53,238 nucleotides of DNA from an uncultured Helicobacter sp. (GCF_947367035.1 NZ_CANBCA010000013.1:1-53238); one strand, 5' to 3'. Positions 7,514 through 16,650 are shown, counted from the first letter of the stretch. Notes: generated from the sequence alone by a model not told the origin. Program-made: numbers and translations.

Positions 7514-8749
7514 ATGCAATTTATTCAACTCATTAAGCAAGCATTTCTTAAAAATTCTTTAAAAACTTTTTATATCTTTACTTTGGGCTTATTAAGTGCT
7601 AGTGCCGCCGAAGTTCAAGAGTCCCAATGGGAACAAGGACAAACTCTTCTCACTTTTTTTGAAAAAAACAAGATTCCTTTAAAAGTTTATTACGATTTAG
7701 TTCCTGAAGATAAAGAGTTGGCAGATGAAATTATCAGTGGTAGCACTTTTTACACACTTTATGAGGATTCCAAACTTCTTCAAGCACTTATTCCTATTAA
7801 TGAAAACTCTCAACTTCATATCTTTAAACAAGACGACTCTTATAGTATGCGAGCAATTCCTGTATCTTATTTTACAGAAGAACGCACAATCACTCTCTCG
7901 GTTGAAAATTCACCCTATAATGATATTGTCAAATTAACAGGGGATAAATTTTTAGCAAGTGATTTTACCCACGCTTATAAGGGAAGTGTAAATTTTCGCC
8001 GTGAAGTGCGAAAGAACGATAAACTAGCAATTATTTATGAACGCAAATATCGTTTAGGAAAAAACTTTGGTTCTCCTAACATTAAAGCTTCTATTTTAAA
8101 TGTTGGCAAACGCTCCAAATACGTTGTCCGCCACGAAGATGGGCAATTTTACGATTTAAAAGGAAATAATTTAAGTAAATATTTACTAACTATCCCATTA
8201 CACTATAAGCGCATCTCTTCTCACTTTTCTATGGGACGCAAACACCCGATTCTAGGGTATAAACGCCCGCATTTAGGAACAGATTATGCCGCGCCGCGCC
8301 ATACGCCTATTCGTGCAGCAGGAAAAGGCAGAGTAATCTTTGCAGGAACAAAAGGTGGCTATGGCAAAACCGTAATTATCCAGCACGAAAATGGCTACAA
8401 AACACTCTATGCGCATATGCAAAAAATTGACCGCAGAATCCGCACAGGAGTCAATGTTGCACAAGGAAAACAAATTGGCACTGTGGGTAGCACAGGTCTT
8501 AGCACAGGACCACATTTACACTTCGGACTTTATAAAAATGGTAGTGCAGTTAATCCTGTAAAACACTTAAAAATTGCTCATTCAATACTTAAAGGCAAAG
8601 AAAAAGAAGGGTTTTTAGCCACCGCAAAAGTCTATCAAAAAATTTTAAATACCGCTTTAGCAGAAGGGGTAGATAACCAAACACCATTTAAAAAACTACA
8701 AGGCGGTTATATTGTTTATCTTAGCGTAGAGAATAAGAATTTAAACTAA
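7514..8749 (+). CDS. csd3: M23 zinc endopeptidase Csd3/HdpA (peptidoglycan, helical cell shape)
   Basis: Envelope metallopeptidase that in H. pylori trims D-Ala and cleaves D-Ala-mDAP cross-links and is needed for helical shape. Residues 1-32 form a signal or anchor segment. Residues about 35-220 match the inhibitory/OapA-like part of the family. The LytM/M23 domain follows with its zinc ligands visible: H253 and D257 in PHLGTD, H301, and H334/H336 in GPHLHF. Its 411 residues are close to H. pylori Csd3 (about 400). The GGGGGACAAATTT leader gives a usable ribosome site. The stop overlaps the ATG of the Nudix gene (TAATG). Confidence 0.92.
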   Translation: MQFIQLIKQAFLKNSLKTFYIFTLGLLSASAAEVQESQWEQGQTLLTFFEKNKIPLKVYYDLVPEDKELADEIISGSTFYTLYEDSKLLQALIPINENSQLHIFKQDDSYSMRAIPVSYFTEERTITLSVENSPYNDIVKLTGDKFLASDFTHAYKGSVNFRREVRKNDKLAIIYERKYRLGKNFGSPNIKASILNVGKRSKYVVRHEDGQFYDLKGNNLSKYLLTIPLHYKRISSHFSMGRKHPILGYKRPHLGTDYAAPRHTPIRAAGKGRVIFAGTKGGYGKTVIIQHENGYKTLYAHMQKIDRRIRTGVNVAQGKQIGTVGSTGLSTGPHLHFGLYKNGSAVNPVKHLKIAHSILKGKEKEGFLATAKVYQKILNTALAEGVDNQTPFKKLQGGYIVYLSVENKNLN

Positions 8750-9357
8750 TGCAACCTAAAGATATTTCTAATATTCGCTTTTGTAGTTGCCACGATTCTA
8801 AGTATATTAAACCCAAGCGTATGCTTTTTCGCGAAAATGGCAAAGAACGTAGTTGGGATATTATTGAAGCACACGATAGTGTAGCAATTTTGCTCTACCA
8901 TAAACCAAAAGAATCTTTCGTGGTAGTTAAGCAATTCCGCCCTGCAGTTTATCTCAAAGAAAGCATCCGTAAAACTCCCAATCTAAAAGTTGAATTAGGC
9001 TACACTTTTGAGCTTTGCGCAGGCATTACAGACAAAAAAGGGAAGTCTCTTAAAGAAATCGCACAAGAAGAAATCCTAGAAGAATGTGGCTATGCAATTC
9101 CATTAGAAAATATTAATAAAATCACTGAATTTTATAGTTCTGTTGGTTTTGCAGGCAGCAAACAAACGCTTTTTTTCGCCACCATTGATGAATCTTGTCG
9201 CCAAAATGAAGGAGGTGGTATAGAAGATGAAAATATTGAAGTTATGTTTATCCCTAGAAAAAAAGCGCATAACTTTATCTTAGATGAATCTTATCCAAAA
9301 ACTTCAGGCATTATGTTTGCTTTTCTTTGGTTTTTTGAAAATTTCAAGGATTGTTAA
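8749..9357 (+). CDS. Nudix hydrolase, NUDT14/UDP-sugar diphosphatase-like
   Basis: Predicted nucleotide-sugar or nucleoside-diphosphate hydrolase. Among Nudix families it resembles NUDT14 (UDP-glucose pyrophosphatase): SWDxxxxHDSVAxLLY, KQFRPAVY, FELCAGITDKKGKSL and EEILEECGYAIP, then SVGFAGSKQTLF and a late PKTSGIMFAFLWFF. The Nudix box has the EExxEExGY core, with the usual Arg replaced by Glu. It is coupled to csd3 by TAATG and to the next gene by another TAATG. UDP-sugar hydrolysis beside a peptidoglycan hydrolase would fit envelope precursor turnover; that is inference. Confidence 0.85.
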   Translation: MQPKDISNIRFCSCHDSKYIKPKRMLFRENGKERSWDIIEAHDSVAILLYHKPKESFVVVKQFRPAVYLKESIRKTPNLKVELGYTFELCAGITDKKGKSLKEIAQEEILEECGYAIPLENINKITEFYSSVGFAGSKQTLFFATIDESCRQNEGGGIEDENIEVMFIPRKKAHNFILDESYPKTSGIMFAFLWFFENFKDC

Positions 9358-9986
9358 TGCAAAATTATTCTACACTTCAAGAACTCACTAAAAAACTAGA
9401 CGAAATTAAAGAATCTTGGCAAATTTACACGATTTTTGAAGAAGAAAAAAAACGTTTTAATGAAGAATTTGATGCCCTCAAAAAAGATAAAGCTTCTTTA
9501 ATGGAATCCTTTAATGACATCTCCGCTAGAAACGCACTATTGCTAGCAGAAAACAAAGATTTAGAACAAAACAATAAGACGTTAGAAGAAGAAATTACAA
9601 TCAAAAAGCAAGAACTTGAATCCTTAAAACTCAATGACAATCAATCCTATCTTTCAGACATTCTAGATTCTAAATCTCTAACAACACAATATCAAACTTT
9701 AAAAAAGATTTTAAAATCCATAGAAGAATTATTTCAAAAAGACCAGCTTTCGCCCCCAAAAGCTTTACAAAAACTAGAAGTTTCTTACCAAAAACACCAA
9801 CGCTTACTAGCCAATCCTGCCAAAGAATATGTAACTTTAGAATCCGCTCACACACTTTTTGACTTGCTCATCAAAATAAAATCTAAGATTAAAGAGATGA
9901 ACCTAGAAATTTCAAAACTAGATTCAAAGATTCAAAATTTACGAAAATCACCCAATGATTCTAAAACGTCTAATGAAAAAATATAA
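9357..9986 (+). CDS. Coiled-coil protein of unknown function
   Basis: I recognise no catalytic family. The 209-residue product is almost entirely helical with long heptad repeats (about residues 5-90 and 150-200) rich in Glu, Lys and Leu. It has no signal peptide or membrane segment. The ATG at 9357 overlaps the Nudix stop (TAATG), with CAAGGA seven bases upstream; a TTG two codons earlier is less likely. The tight csd3-Nudix-coiled-coil arrangement suggests co-expression. A cytosolic scaffold or cell-shape accessory is one possibility but unproven. Confidence 0.75.
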   Translation: MQNYSTLQELTKKLDEIKESWQIYTIFEEEKKRFNEEFDALKKDKASLMESFNDISARNALLLAENKDLEQNNKTLEEEITIKKQELESLKLNDNQSYLSDILDSKSLTTQYQTLKKILKSIEELFQKDQLSPPKALQKLEVSYQKHQRLLANPAKEYVTLESAHTLFDLLIKIKSKIKEMNLEISKLDSKIQNLRKSPNDSKTSNEKI

Positions 9987-10023
9987 AGCTCCTAAATTTT
10001 AACATTTATTTGAAAGTAGTTCT

Positions 10024-11250
10024 ATGAAAACATTAAACCTTTTTGTCTCTGCCATAGAATATTCTGCCAATCTCCACTTAGCTAATCTATTAAAATCCCT
10101 ACAAAAATTACAAATTTCTTTTACTCTTTATGGAATCTTTGATAGCACATTATTAAATCAAATCCTAATAGAATCGCAAAATGCTTACAAGACAAATAAT
10201 AATCAGACAGATTCAAAACAACTTAATTCCAACACTATAAACAACTTTCAAAGCACTTATAACCCTGAATATTTCCGCATTATGGGCTTTGTTGATGTCC
10301 TCAAACGAATTCCAAAGTTTTTCCAACTCAAACAAGAACTAGCTCAAATTTCCCTTAAATGCGACATTGCACTTTTTATGGATTCCTCCTCTTTTAATAT
10401 TCCGCTTATTCAAACGATTCGTAAGCTTCTTGATAAAACAAAATCCCAAAAAAAACCTCGTATTATTTATTATATCTTGCCACAAGTTTGGGCTTGGAAA
10501 CCTAAACGTGCGCAAATCTTGAGTGAAATTTGCGATGAGTTGTGGGGTATCTTGCCTTTTGAAAAAGATTTTTATCCAAACTCCGCTCTTATTACCTATA
10601 TGGGACACCCACTTCTTGATGCAATTCCTTACTCTTTTGATACACCACAAAACACACACAATATTGCTTTTATGCCTGGTTCTCGTAAGAGTGAGATTCG
10701 CTCACTTTTCCCAATCTTCAACCAACTTGCTAAATACCTAAAATCTCAAGGTAAAAATCCAATTTTAATTATCCCAAAAGCCTTTAAAAATGATGATTTA
10801 AGCAAAATTTATGGCGATATAAGTGCATTTGAACTCTCTTTTGATACTTATCTAGGATTACAAACAAGCGAATTTGCTTTTGTATGTAGTGGCACAGCAA
10901 CCCTAGAATCTACTCTGCTTGGGATTCCAACTATTTTAACTTATAAAGCAAAACCTTTAGATTATTGCATTGCTAGAGCTTTAGTGAAGCTCAATTACAT
11001 AGGTCTAGCAAATATTTTTTTAGAATTTTATTATTTTAAAGCGCCCAAAAATAATCCAAATCCTACCATTTTTCCAATCCACCCAGAATTTTTACAAGAG
11101 CAAGTGAGCATAGAAAATCTCAAAAAAGCTTATGATTCTTTTAATTACAAACATTTTTTTGAACAGAAAAAGATTTTATTTAGCTATTTAGCTCACGGAA
11201 GTGCAGAATCTTGTGTAAAAAAAATACAAAATTTTATGAAAAATTTGTAA
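10024..11250 (+). CDS. lpxB: Lipid-A-disaccharide synthase LpxB
   Basis: Peripheral inner-membrane glycosyltransferase (GT19) joining UDP-2,3-diacylglucosamine and lipid X to give the lipid A disaccharide. Motifs: the N-terminal SAIEYSANLHLANL (the usual SAGExSGDxxGA is diverged, and Glu is kept), ILPQVWAWKPKRA, MPGSRKSEI and the sugar-nucleotide site SGTATLESTLLGIPT. An insertion rich in Asn, Gln and Ser at about residues 55-75 is species-specific. Length 408 is slightly above typical. It lies 37 bases after the coiled-coil gene and upstream of greA. Confidence 0.94.
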   Translation: MKTLNLFVSAIEYSANLHLANLLKSLQKLQISFTLYGIFDSTLLNQILIESQNAYKTNNNQTDSKQLNSNTINNFQSTYNPEYFRIMGFVDVLKRIPKFFQLKQELAQISLKCDIALFMDSSSFNIPLIQTIRKLLDKTKSQKKPRIIYYILPQVWAWKPKRAQILSEICDELWGILPFEKDFYPNSALITYMGHPLLDAIPYSFDTPQNTHNIAFMPGSRKSEIRSLFPIFNQLAKYLKSQGKNPILIIPKAFKNDDLSKIYGDISAFELSFDTYLGLQTSEFAFVCSGTATLESTLLGIPTILTYKAKPLDYCIARALVKLNYIGLANIFLEFYYFKAPKNNPNPTIFPIHPEFLQEQVSIENLKKAYDSFNYKHFFEQKKILFSYLAHGSAESCVKKIQNFMKNL

Positions 11251-11321
11251 AAATAAAGGGCTTTTTAACACTCTTTTTTCTACTATATCCAAAAGTATTT
11301 TATCTATAAAGGGAATCAAAT

Positions 11322-11801
11322 ATGGAGCCTATGACCAAATATGGTTATGACAAGTTAATCACTGAACTTAAAAATCTCAAGGAAGTTGAACGACCAAAAA
11401 ATATTATTGAAATTGACACTGCAAGAGAACACGGCGACCTCAAGGAAAACGCGGAATATCACGCAGCGAGGGAGCGTCAGCTCTTTTTGGACGCTCGTAT
11501 TAATGAACTAACACAACTTGTTGCGGACGCGAGAGTGATTGACCCATCAAGCTTGGAACACAACAAAATTAGCTTTGGTTCAACGATTAAATTAGAAGAT
11601 TTGGATACAGAAAAAACTTTCACTTATACAATTGTTGGAGCAACAGAAAGTAATCCGGAAAAAGGTTTAATTTCTTACCATTCTCCTCTAGCAAAACAAC
11701 TTTTAGGAAAAGTTGCGGGAGAGGAAGTCAGTATGAATCTACCAAAAGGACGCGTAGATTATGAAATCTTGGAAATATCCTATAAACCAATTCAATTTTA
11801 A
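11322..11801 (+). CDS. greA: Transcription elongation factor GreA
   Basis: Binds backtracked RNA polymerase and stimulates transcript cleavage. The N-terminal coiled coil carries the catalytic acidic tip (REHGDLKENAEYHAARERQ, about residues 36-55). The C-terminal globular part has SYHSPLAKQLLGKxxGEE and the PKGRVDYEI end. Its 159 residues are standard. AAAGGGAATC precedes the ATG. In Helicobacter this gene lies between lpxB and dut, as here. Confidence 0.97.
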   Translation: MEPMTKYGYDKLITELKNLKEVERPKNIIEIDTAREHGDLKENAEYHAARERQLFLDARINELTQLVADARVIDPSSLEHNKISFGSTIKLEDLDTEKTFTYTIVGATESNPEKGLISYHSPLAKQLLGKVAGEEVSMNLPKGRVDYEILEISYKPIQF

Positions 11802-11810
11802 GGTTTTCTT

Positions 11811-12242
11811 GTGGCAATACTAAAAATTAAAAAATTGACCCCAAACGCTATTATTCCAAACTATCAAAGCGAAGAAGCTGCGGGATTTGACCTTTGTGCA
11901 AGCGAAAATCTGACCTTAGAAAGAGGTAAGTGGGCTTTAATTCCAACAGGACTTAGCTTTAGTTTCCCAAAAAACTATGAAATACAAATTCGTCCAAGAA
12001 GTGGATTAGCATTAAAATATGGAATCACGATTTTAAATTCACCCGGAACGATTGATTCAGATTATCGTGGTGAAATCAAAGTGATTGTGATTAATTTGGG
12101 CGAAGAAGCATTCAAAATAAATAAAGGCGATAGAATCGCACAAGCCGTGTTTTGTAAGGTTAAAAAAGCTAATATTAAAGTTATTCAAGAGTTAGATGAA
12201 ACCAAACGCGGTAAAGGTGGATTTGGAAGCACAGGAAAATAA
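11811..12242 (+). CDS. dut: dUTP diphosphatase (trimeric dUTPase)
   Basis: Hydrolyses dUTP to dUMP and PPi, keeping uracil out of DNA and supplying thymidylate precursor. All five family motifs are visible: [21 protein letters not shown], the [10 protein letters not shown] block with the catalytic Asp, GDRIAQAVF and the C-terminal [10 protein letters not shown] lid. The start is a GTG at 11811, nine bases after the greA stop, with AAGG at a suitable distance. Its 143 residues are typical. Confidence 0.97.
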   Translation: MAILKIKKLTPNAIIPNYQSEEAAGFDLCASENLTLERGKWALIPTGLSFSFPKNYEIQIRPRSGLALKYGITILNSPGTIDSDYRGEIKVIVINLGEEAFKINKGDRIAQAVFCKVKKANIKVIQELDETKRGKGGFGSTGK

Positions 12243-12273
12243 AATTACAAATCACTAAATTTAAGGAGAAAAT

Positions 12274-12864
12274 TTGAGTTTAAAACAAAATGTAGATTTT
12301 ATCAAAGAAGAAATGAATAATGATGAAAAAATGCTAGAAAGTCTTATTCGTTTTGAAGGCTGGTTTAAGCGATATAAAACTGCGCTTATTGCACTTGCTA
12401 TTCTTGCTATTGTACTTACCTTTGCTTATATGGGCAACAATTACTATCAAGAAAGCAGACAACAAAAACTCTCTAATCTTTACCAAGAAGCATTAAAAGG
12501 TGATGAAAAGGCTATCACTTCGCTTAAAAACTCTCAAAGTAGGCTTTATGACTTATATCTTTTTCAAAAAGCATTAAAATCTAATGATAAAGAAACTTTA
12601 AAAACATTAGAATCTTGTCAAGACCCAATTATTGCACAATTTGCAAAATTACAAAATGCATCTTTAACACAAAATTTAGATACACTTGATTCCAAAGATT
12701 CTGGAGATTTTGGCTATTTACAAGCTGCATTTTTACAAATTCAAGCAAACAAGAACCAAGAGGCTAAAGAAATTTTATCTAAAATCCAAAATGATTCTCC
12801 TGTTAGGGATTTTGCTAATGCGCTAGAACATTTAAGTATTCAAGGGGATGCTAATGCTAAATAA
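12274..12864 (+). CDS. YfgM-like membrane-anchored helical-repeat protein
   Basis: The 196-residue protein has a charged cytosolic N-terminus (about 35 residues), one membrane segment (about 37-54) and a periplasmic domain of short helices with a TPR-like end (YLQAAFLQIQANKNQEAKEIL). This is the layout of E. coli YfgM, a periplasmic chaperone partner of SecYEG. Identity is low, so the assignment rests on architecture and on the next gene being a BamB-like propeller lipoprotein, the same pair order as yfgM-bamB. The start is TTG with AAGGAG upstream. The gene overlaps the lipoprotein gene by 11 bases. Confidence 0.6.
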   Translation: MSLKQNVDFIKEEMNNDEKMLESLIRFEGWFKRYKTALIALAILAIVLTFAYMGNNYYQESRQQKLSNLYQEALKGDEKAITSLKNSQSRLYDLYLFQKALKSNDKETLKTLESCQDPIIAQFAKLQNASLTQNLDTLDSKDSGDFGYLQAAFLQIQANKNQEAKEILSKIQNDSPVRDFANALEHLSIQGDANAK

Positions 12865-13876
12865 TTCTTTTAAGAGTTTAATTCTATCTGCTTTCTCTAT
12901 CATCGCACTATCATTTATTTTTAGCGGTTGTGGCTCTAAATATTATTTTGAACCCAAAGAGGAAGAAATTAAAGGTAAAGTTTCCTTTAATGATTCTATT
13001 CCATCACCTATTATTTCAATCGTGCGTGATGGCGCAACATTAAAAAATGGGCAATTCATTACAAAATATTCCGAGATTCCAAATGTTTATTTACCGCAAG
13101 ACACACAATATCTCAACCAAACAGAAGATTATTATTTAGCTGGCACATACCGATCTTTATTGCTAATTGATAAACAAACCAATGAGCAAATCTCCATTGC
13201 ATTTGATAATACCCCTATTAGTGCCTCCATGAATGGACCACTCATTGCAGTCATTTTTGATAATAATACTTTTGTCCTATATGATTTAAACAGAGGTCAA
13301 ATTACCTATAAACAAGACAGCACATTAGCGCCTACTAACAATACACTGATTGCAGCACCTTATTTTTTAAGTGATATTGTCATTGTGCCAACCCTAGATG
13401 GAAAACTTGTCATTGTGGATAGAAACAATATGCAGATGATTCGTAATATTGTCGTTAATGGCGATAAATACTTTAATAATGTTATTTTTTTAGAAGCTAT
13501 TGGAAATCGTATGGTTGCCGCCACACCTAAGCGTATTATTTCTGTTAGTCCAAGCGTAATTAATACTTTTAATGCCAACATTAAAGATGTTTTATTTTTT
13601 GAGGATAGAATCTTTATTTTTACCAGTGAAGGGGAAGTTATTTTAACAGACCAAGATTTAAACGAAAAACGCCGAGTTAAATTTCCTTTTGCGCATTTTA
13701 CTGCAGCTAATCACGGAAGAAATATTGTTATTTTAGAGACACAAGGTTATCTTATCGCATTAGATGACGAATTGCAAAATAGTGCGATTTTCGCGCTTCC
13801 AAATGAAATTGATGAACCTACATTTTCTAGTATGCGTAAAATATTCATTGGCAATAAAATTTTAAAAGTAGAATAG
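12854..13876 (+). CDS. Lipoprotein with BamB/PQQ-like beta-propeller
   Basis: The 340-residue protein begins with a lipoprotein signal ending FIFSGCGS (lipobox Cys about residue 26). The rest is a string of beta-rich repeats resembling PQQ/BamB blades, for example VPTLDGKLVIVDRNN, TPKRIISVSP, IFIFTSEGEVILTD and ILETQGYLIALDDE. BamB is the propeller lipoprotein of the outer-membrane beta-barrel assembly machine. The ATG at 12854 is preferred over one at 12848 because AAGGGG then sits six bases upstream. It overlaps the YfgM-like gene. Family membership is inferred from pattern, not close identity. Confidence 0.65.
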   Translation: MLNNSFKSLILSAFSIIALSFIFSGCGSKYYFEPKEEEIKGKVSFNDSIPSPIISIVRDGATLKNGQFITKYSEIPNVYLPQDTQYLNQTEDYYLAGTYRSLLLIDKQTNEQISIAFDNTPISASMNGPLIAVIFDNNTFVLYDLNRGQITYKQDSTLAPTNNTLIAAPYFLSDIVIVPTLDGKLVIVDRNNMQMIRNIVVNGDKYFNNVIFLEAIGNRMVAATPKRIISVSPSVINTFNANIKDVLFFEDRIFIFTSEGEVILTDQDLNEKRRVKFPFAHFTAANHGRNIVILETQGYLIALDDELQNSAIFALPNEIDEPTFSSMRKIFIGNKILKVE

Positions 13877-13883
13877 AGGCATA

Positions 13884-14522
13884 ATGATTCTCTGTGATAT
13901 TGGTAATACCTTTTTGCATTTTTACTATCGCGGCAGAATCTGGAAAGAAGAAAAAAATAAACTCACTCCTAAAGATTCTAAAGAACTTGTTATGTATATT
14001 AGCGTGAATGAGGATTCTACAAACGCCTTACTTTGCACTCATCCTCGCTGTTTTGATTTAACGCCTTATGTGAATATTGATACAACTTACAAAGGATTAG
14101 GCATTGATAGAATCGCAGCCTGTAAAGCAATTAGTGATGGGGTCATTGTAGATGCAGGAAGTGCTATCACCGTGGATGTTATGCATCAAGGTATCCATTT
14201 AGGAGGCTTTATTATGCCTGGCATTACACAATATCGTAAAATGTTTAGTAGCATCTCCGTGTTAGATTGCGAAATAAACTTAGCAGTAGGTTTAGATACC
14301 TTTCCACAAAATACACGAGATGCTGTAAGTTATGGTATGTTAAATTCTATCGTCTTAGTGCTTAAACAAACTTCTAAAAATAAAAAAATTCATTTTACAG
14401 GTGGTGATGGTAAGTTCCTCTCAAGATTCTTCAAAGATTGTTTTTATGATGACTTACTTGTATTTAAAGGAATGCAGAAAGCAATTAATGAAAACTTTAC
14501 CTCACAAGGAATTTATGTATGA
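13884..14522 (+). CDS. coaX: Type III pantothenate kinase CoaX
   Basis: Catalyses ATP-dependent phosphorylation of pantothenate, the first step to coenzyme A; CoaX enzymes need a monovalent cation and are not feedback-inhibited by CoA. Motifs: N-terminal DIGNT phosphate site, GLGIDRIAACKA, the DAGSAITVDV block with the catalytic Asp, and GGFIMPGI. Length 212 is at the short end, as in other Helicobacter. The stop overlaps the hisG ATG (ATGA). Confidence 0.94.
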   Translation: MILCDIGNTFLHFYYRGRIWKEEKNKLTPKDSKELVMYISVNEDSTNALLCTHPRCFDLTPYVNIDTTYKGLGIDRIAACKAISDGVIVDAGSAITVDVMHQGIHLGGFIMPGITQYRKMFSSISVLDCEINLAVGLDTFPQNTRDAVSYGMLNSIVLVLKQTSKNKKIHFTGGDGKFLSRFFKDCFYDDLLVFKGMQKAINENFTSQGIYV

Positions 14523-15142
14523 TAAAAGTTGCATTACCAAAAGGCAGAATCGCAGATAAAACATTGCAAATTTTTGAAACATTCATAGGCGAACCACTTC
14601 ATTTTGAAGACCGCAAACTTATCTTAATAAAAGATAAGTTTCAATTTATGCTTGTGCGTAACCAAGATGTTCCAATCTATGTTGAAAGAGGAGCAGCGGA
14701 CATCGGGGTAGTAGGATTAGATGTGCTAGAAGAACAGCAAAACTCACTTGTGCGCTTACTTGATTTAGAGTTTGGCAAATGTAAAATTGCCGTTGGTTCA
14801 CCCAATCATTATAAAATGGATTTTTCTAATCCAAATTTAAAAATCGCAACTAAAATGATTAATATTACCAAAAGATTTTTTGCGCAAAAAGCAATGAGTG
14901 TAGAAATCATTAAACTTTATGGTTCTATTGAATTAGCCCCTCTTGTGGGTATGGCAGATGCAATTGTGGATTTAGTAGAAACAGGAGACACGATGCGTCA
15001 AAATAATCTTAAAATTGACGAAATCATTATGGAAATCAGTGCTTATCTAGTCGCAAATCCTAATAGCTTTTATATGCAAAAGCTAGAAATTCTTGAAATT
15101 CAAAATCATTTTAAAACGCAAATCAAATCTAAAAGGAGTTAA
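14519..15142 (+). CDS. hisG: ATP phosphoribosyltransferase, short form (HisG-S)
   Basis: First committed enzyme of histidine biosynthesis: ATP + PRPP to N1-(5-phosphoribosyl)-ATP. Features: MIKVALPKGRI, the R-G-A-x-DIGVVGLDVL block, and the PRPP loop DLVETGDTMRxN. At 207 residues it lacks the C-terminal regulatory domain, so it belongs to the short class that normally works with HisZ; no hisZ is in this window. It is coupled to coaX by ATGA and is followed by leuC, so it sits outside any classical his operon. Confidence 0.95.
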   Translation: MIKVALPKGRIADKTLQIFETFIGEPLHFEDRKLILIKDKFQFMLVRNQDVPIYVERGAADIGVVGLDVLEEQQNSLVRLLDLEFGKCKIAVGSPNHYKMDFSNPNLKIATKMINITKRFFAQKAMSVEIIKLYGSIELAPLVGMADAIVDLVETGDTMRQNNLKIDEIIMEISAYLVANPNSFYMQKLEILEIQNHFKTQIKSKRS

Positions 15143-15143
15143 A

Positions 15144-16409
15144 ATGGGGCAAACCATCACAGAAAAAATCTTTTCAGACCATATTGGCAAAGCCGTCTAT
15201 GCAGGAGAAATTGTAGATTCTCCTATTGATATGGTAATTGGTAATGATATTACTACACCGCTTTCTATTAAAGCTTATGAACAAAGTGGAGCACAAAAAC
15301 TCGCAAATCCTGATGGATTCTGTATTGTTATGGACCATTTTATCCCTGCAAAAGACATCGCAAGTGCAAATCAAGCACGTATTAGTCGTGATTTTGCCAA
15401 AAAACACAAACTCAAATATTTTTTTGATGAAAAAGATATGGGGATTGAACACGCTTTACTTCCTGAAAAAGGTTTAGTTGTCAGTGGAGATGTTATTATC
15501 GGTGCAGATTCTCATACTTGCACACACGGTGCTTTAGGAGCCTTTAGCACAGGTATGGGAAGCACAGATTTAGCCTATACAATGATTACAGGAAAAAATT
15601 GGTTTAAAGTCCCAAGTGCTATTAAGGTTGAATTACTTGGCAAACCTGCACAGCATATTTATGGCAAAGACTTAATCTTAGAATTAATTCGTCAATTAGG
15701 TGTAGATGGCGCACTCTATCAAACGCTTGAATTTTGCGGTGATGCGATTGCATTTTTGAGTATGGACGATAGGTTTTCTCTCTGCAATATGGTCATTGAA
15801 GCGGGAGCAAAAAACGGAATCATTGCTCCAGATTCCATTACACGTGAATTCTTAGCAAATCGTTCAAGCCTACGTGCAAAACCAAAAGAATTTTTCTCCG
15901 ACCCTGATGCACATTATACACGCACTATTACGATTGATACTAGCAATCTAGAACCCATCATTGCTTATCCTTATCTTCCAAGCAATGGTAAAAGTATTTC
16001 CCAAGCAGTGCGTGATGATTTGAAAATTGACCAAGTTTTTATTGGAAGTTGCACTAATGGAAGATTGAGTGATTTAAAAATCGCTAGTGAAATCTTAAAA
16101 GGCAAAAAAGTCCATTCTGATGTTCGTCTCATTATCACACCTGGCACACAGCAAATCTATAAAGAAGCATATGGACTAGGTTATATTGATACATTATTAG
16201 AAGCAGGTGCGCTCATTTCAAATCCTACCTGTGGTGCTTGTTTAGGCGGGTATATGGGAATCTTAGGAAATGGTGAGCGTTGCGTCTCTACGACAAATCG
16301 TAATTTCGTAGGTAGAATGGGAGCGCGAAACTCTGAAGTCTATCTCGCAAACTCTGCTGTCGCAGCAAAAAGTGCTATTATGGGTAAAATTGCTGACCCC
16401 CGCACTTAA
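15144..16409 (+). CDS. leuC: 3-isopropylmalate dehydratase large subunit LeuC
   Basis: [4Fe-4S] aconitase-family enzyme which, with LeuD, isomerises 2- to 3-isopropylmalate in leucine biosynthesis. Motifs: DHFIPAKD, GADSHTCTHGALGAF, the cluster cysteines in FIGSCTNGR and TCGACLGGYMG, and NRNFVGRMG. Its 421 residues match the shorter LeuC type. AAAAGGAGTT just before the ATG at 15144 decides the start over an upstream in-frame ATG inside hisG. The expected leuD is not next to it; the following 240 bases contain no recognisable gene. Confidence 0.96.
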   Translation: MGQTITEKIFSDHIGKAVYAGEIVDSPIDMVIGNDITTPLSIKAYEQSGAQKLANPDGFCIVMDHFIPAKDIASANQARISRDFAKKHKLKYFFDEKDMGIEHALLPEKGLVVSGDVIIGADSHTCTHGALGAFSTGMGSTDLAYTMITGKNWFKVPSAIKVELLGKPAQHIYGKDLILELIRQLGVDGALYQTLEFCGDAIAFLSMDDRFSLCNMVIEAGAKNGIIAPDSITREFLANRSSLRAKPKEFFSDPDAHYTRTITIDTSNLEPIIAYPYLPSNGKSISQAVRDDLKIDQVFIGSCTNGRLSDLKIASEILKGKKVHSDVRLIITPGTQQIYKEAYGLGYIDTLLEAGALISNPTCGACLGGYMGILGNGERCVSTTNRNFVGRMGARNSEVYLANSAVAAKSAIMGKIADPRT

Positions 16410-16616
16410 AACTACTAATTTGTCTTTTATTGCTCACTTTGCTAATCTGCATTACTACAAAGAATGCACAAAAGACATTCAAGCAATTTTAAGACTCTAT
16501 AAAAGAAGTCCTATAAGCACCTATATGCAAAATAAAAGTAGGATTCCAAAGATATAGATCACGCACAGATTATGTGTGTTCATAATGCTTAAATATTCAA
16601 ATTCCTTAAATAAAAA

Positions 16617-16644
16617 TTATTATGGTAAAATTTTATTATAATAA
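16617..16644. terminator. AT-only inverted repeat between convergent genes
   Basis: TTATTAT-GG-TAAAA and TTTTA-TT-ATAATAA form a near-perfect palindrome just before the histidine-kinase stop, in the convergent gap after leuC (16410-16650). It could end transcription from both sides, but with no G-C pairs in the stem it would be a weak terminator. The rest of the gap holds only a short weakly protein-like frame (to about 16557) with no ribosome site. Confidence 0.35.
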
Positions 16645-16650
16645 CTTCAT

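Noticed and set aside
16372..16557. A 61-codon plus-strand frame after leuC
   Set aside because: It begins inside leuC in another frame, has no ribosome site and matches no family; expected leuD motifs are absent.
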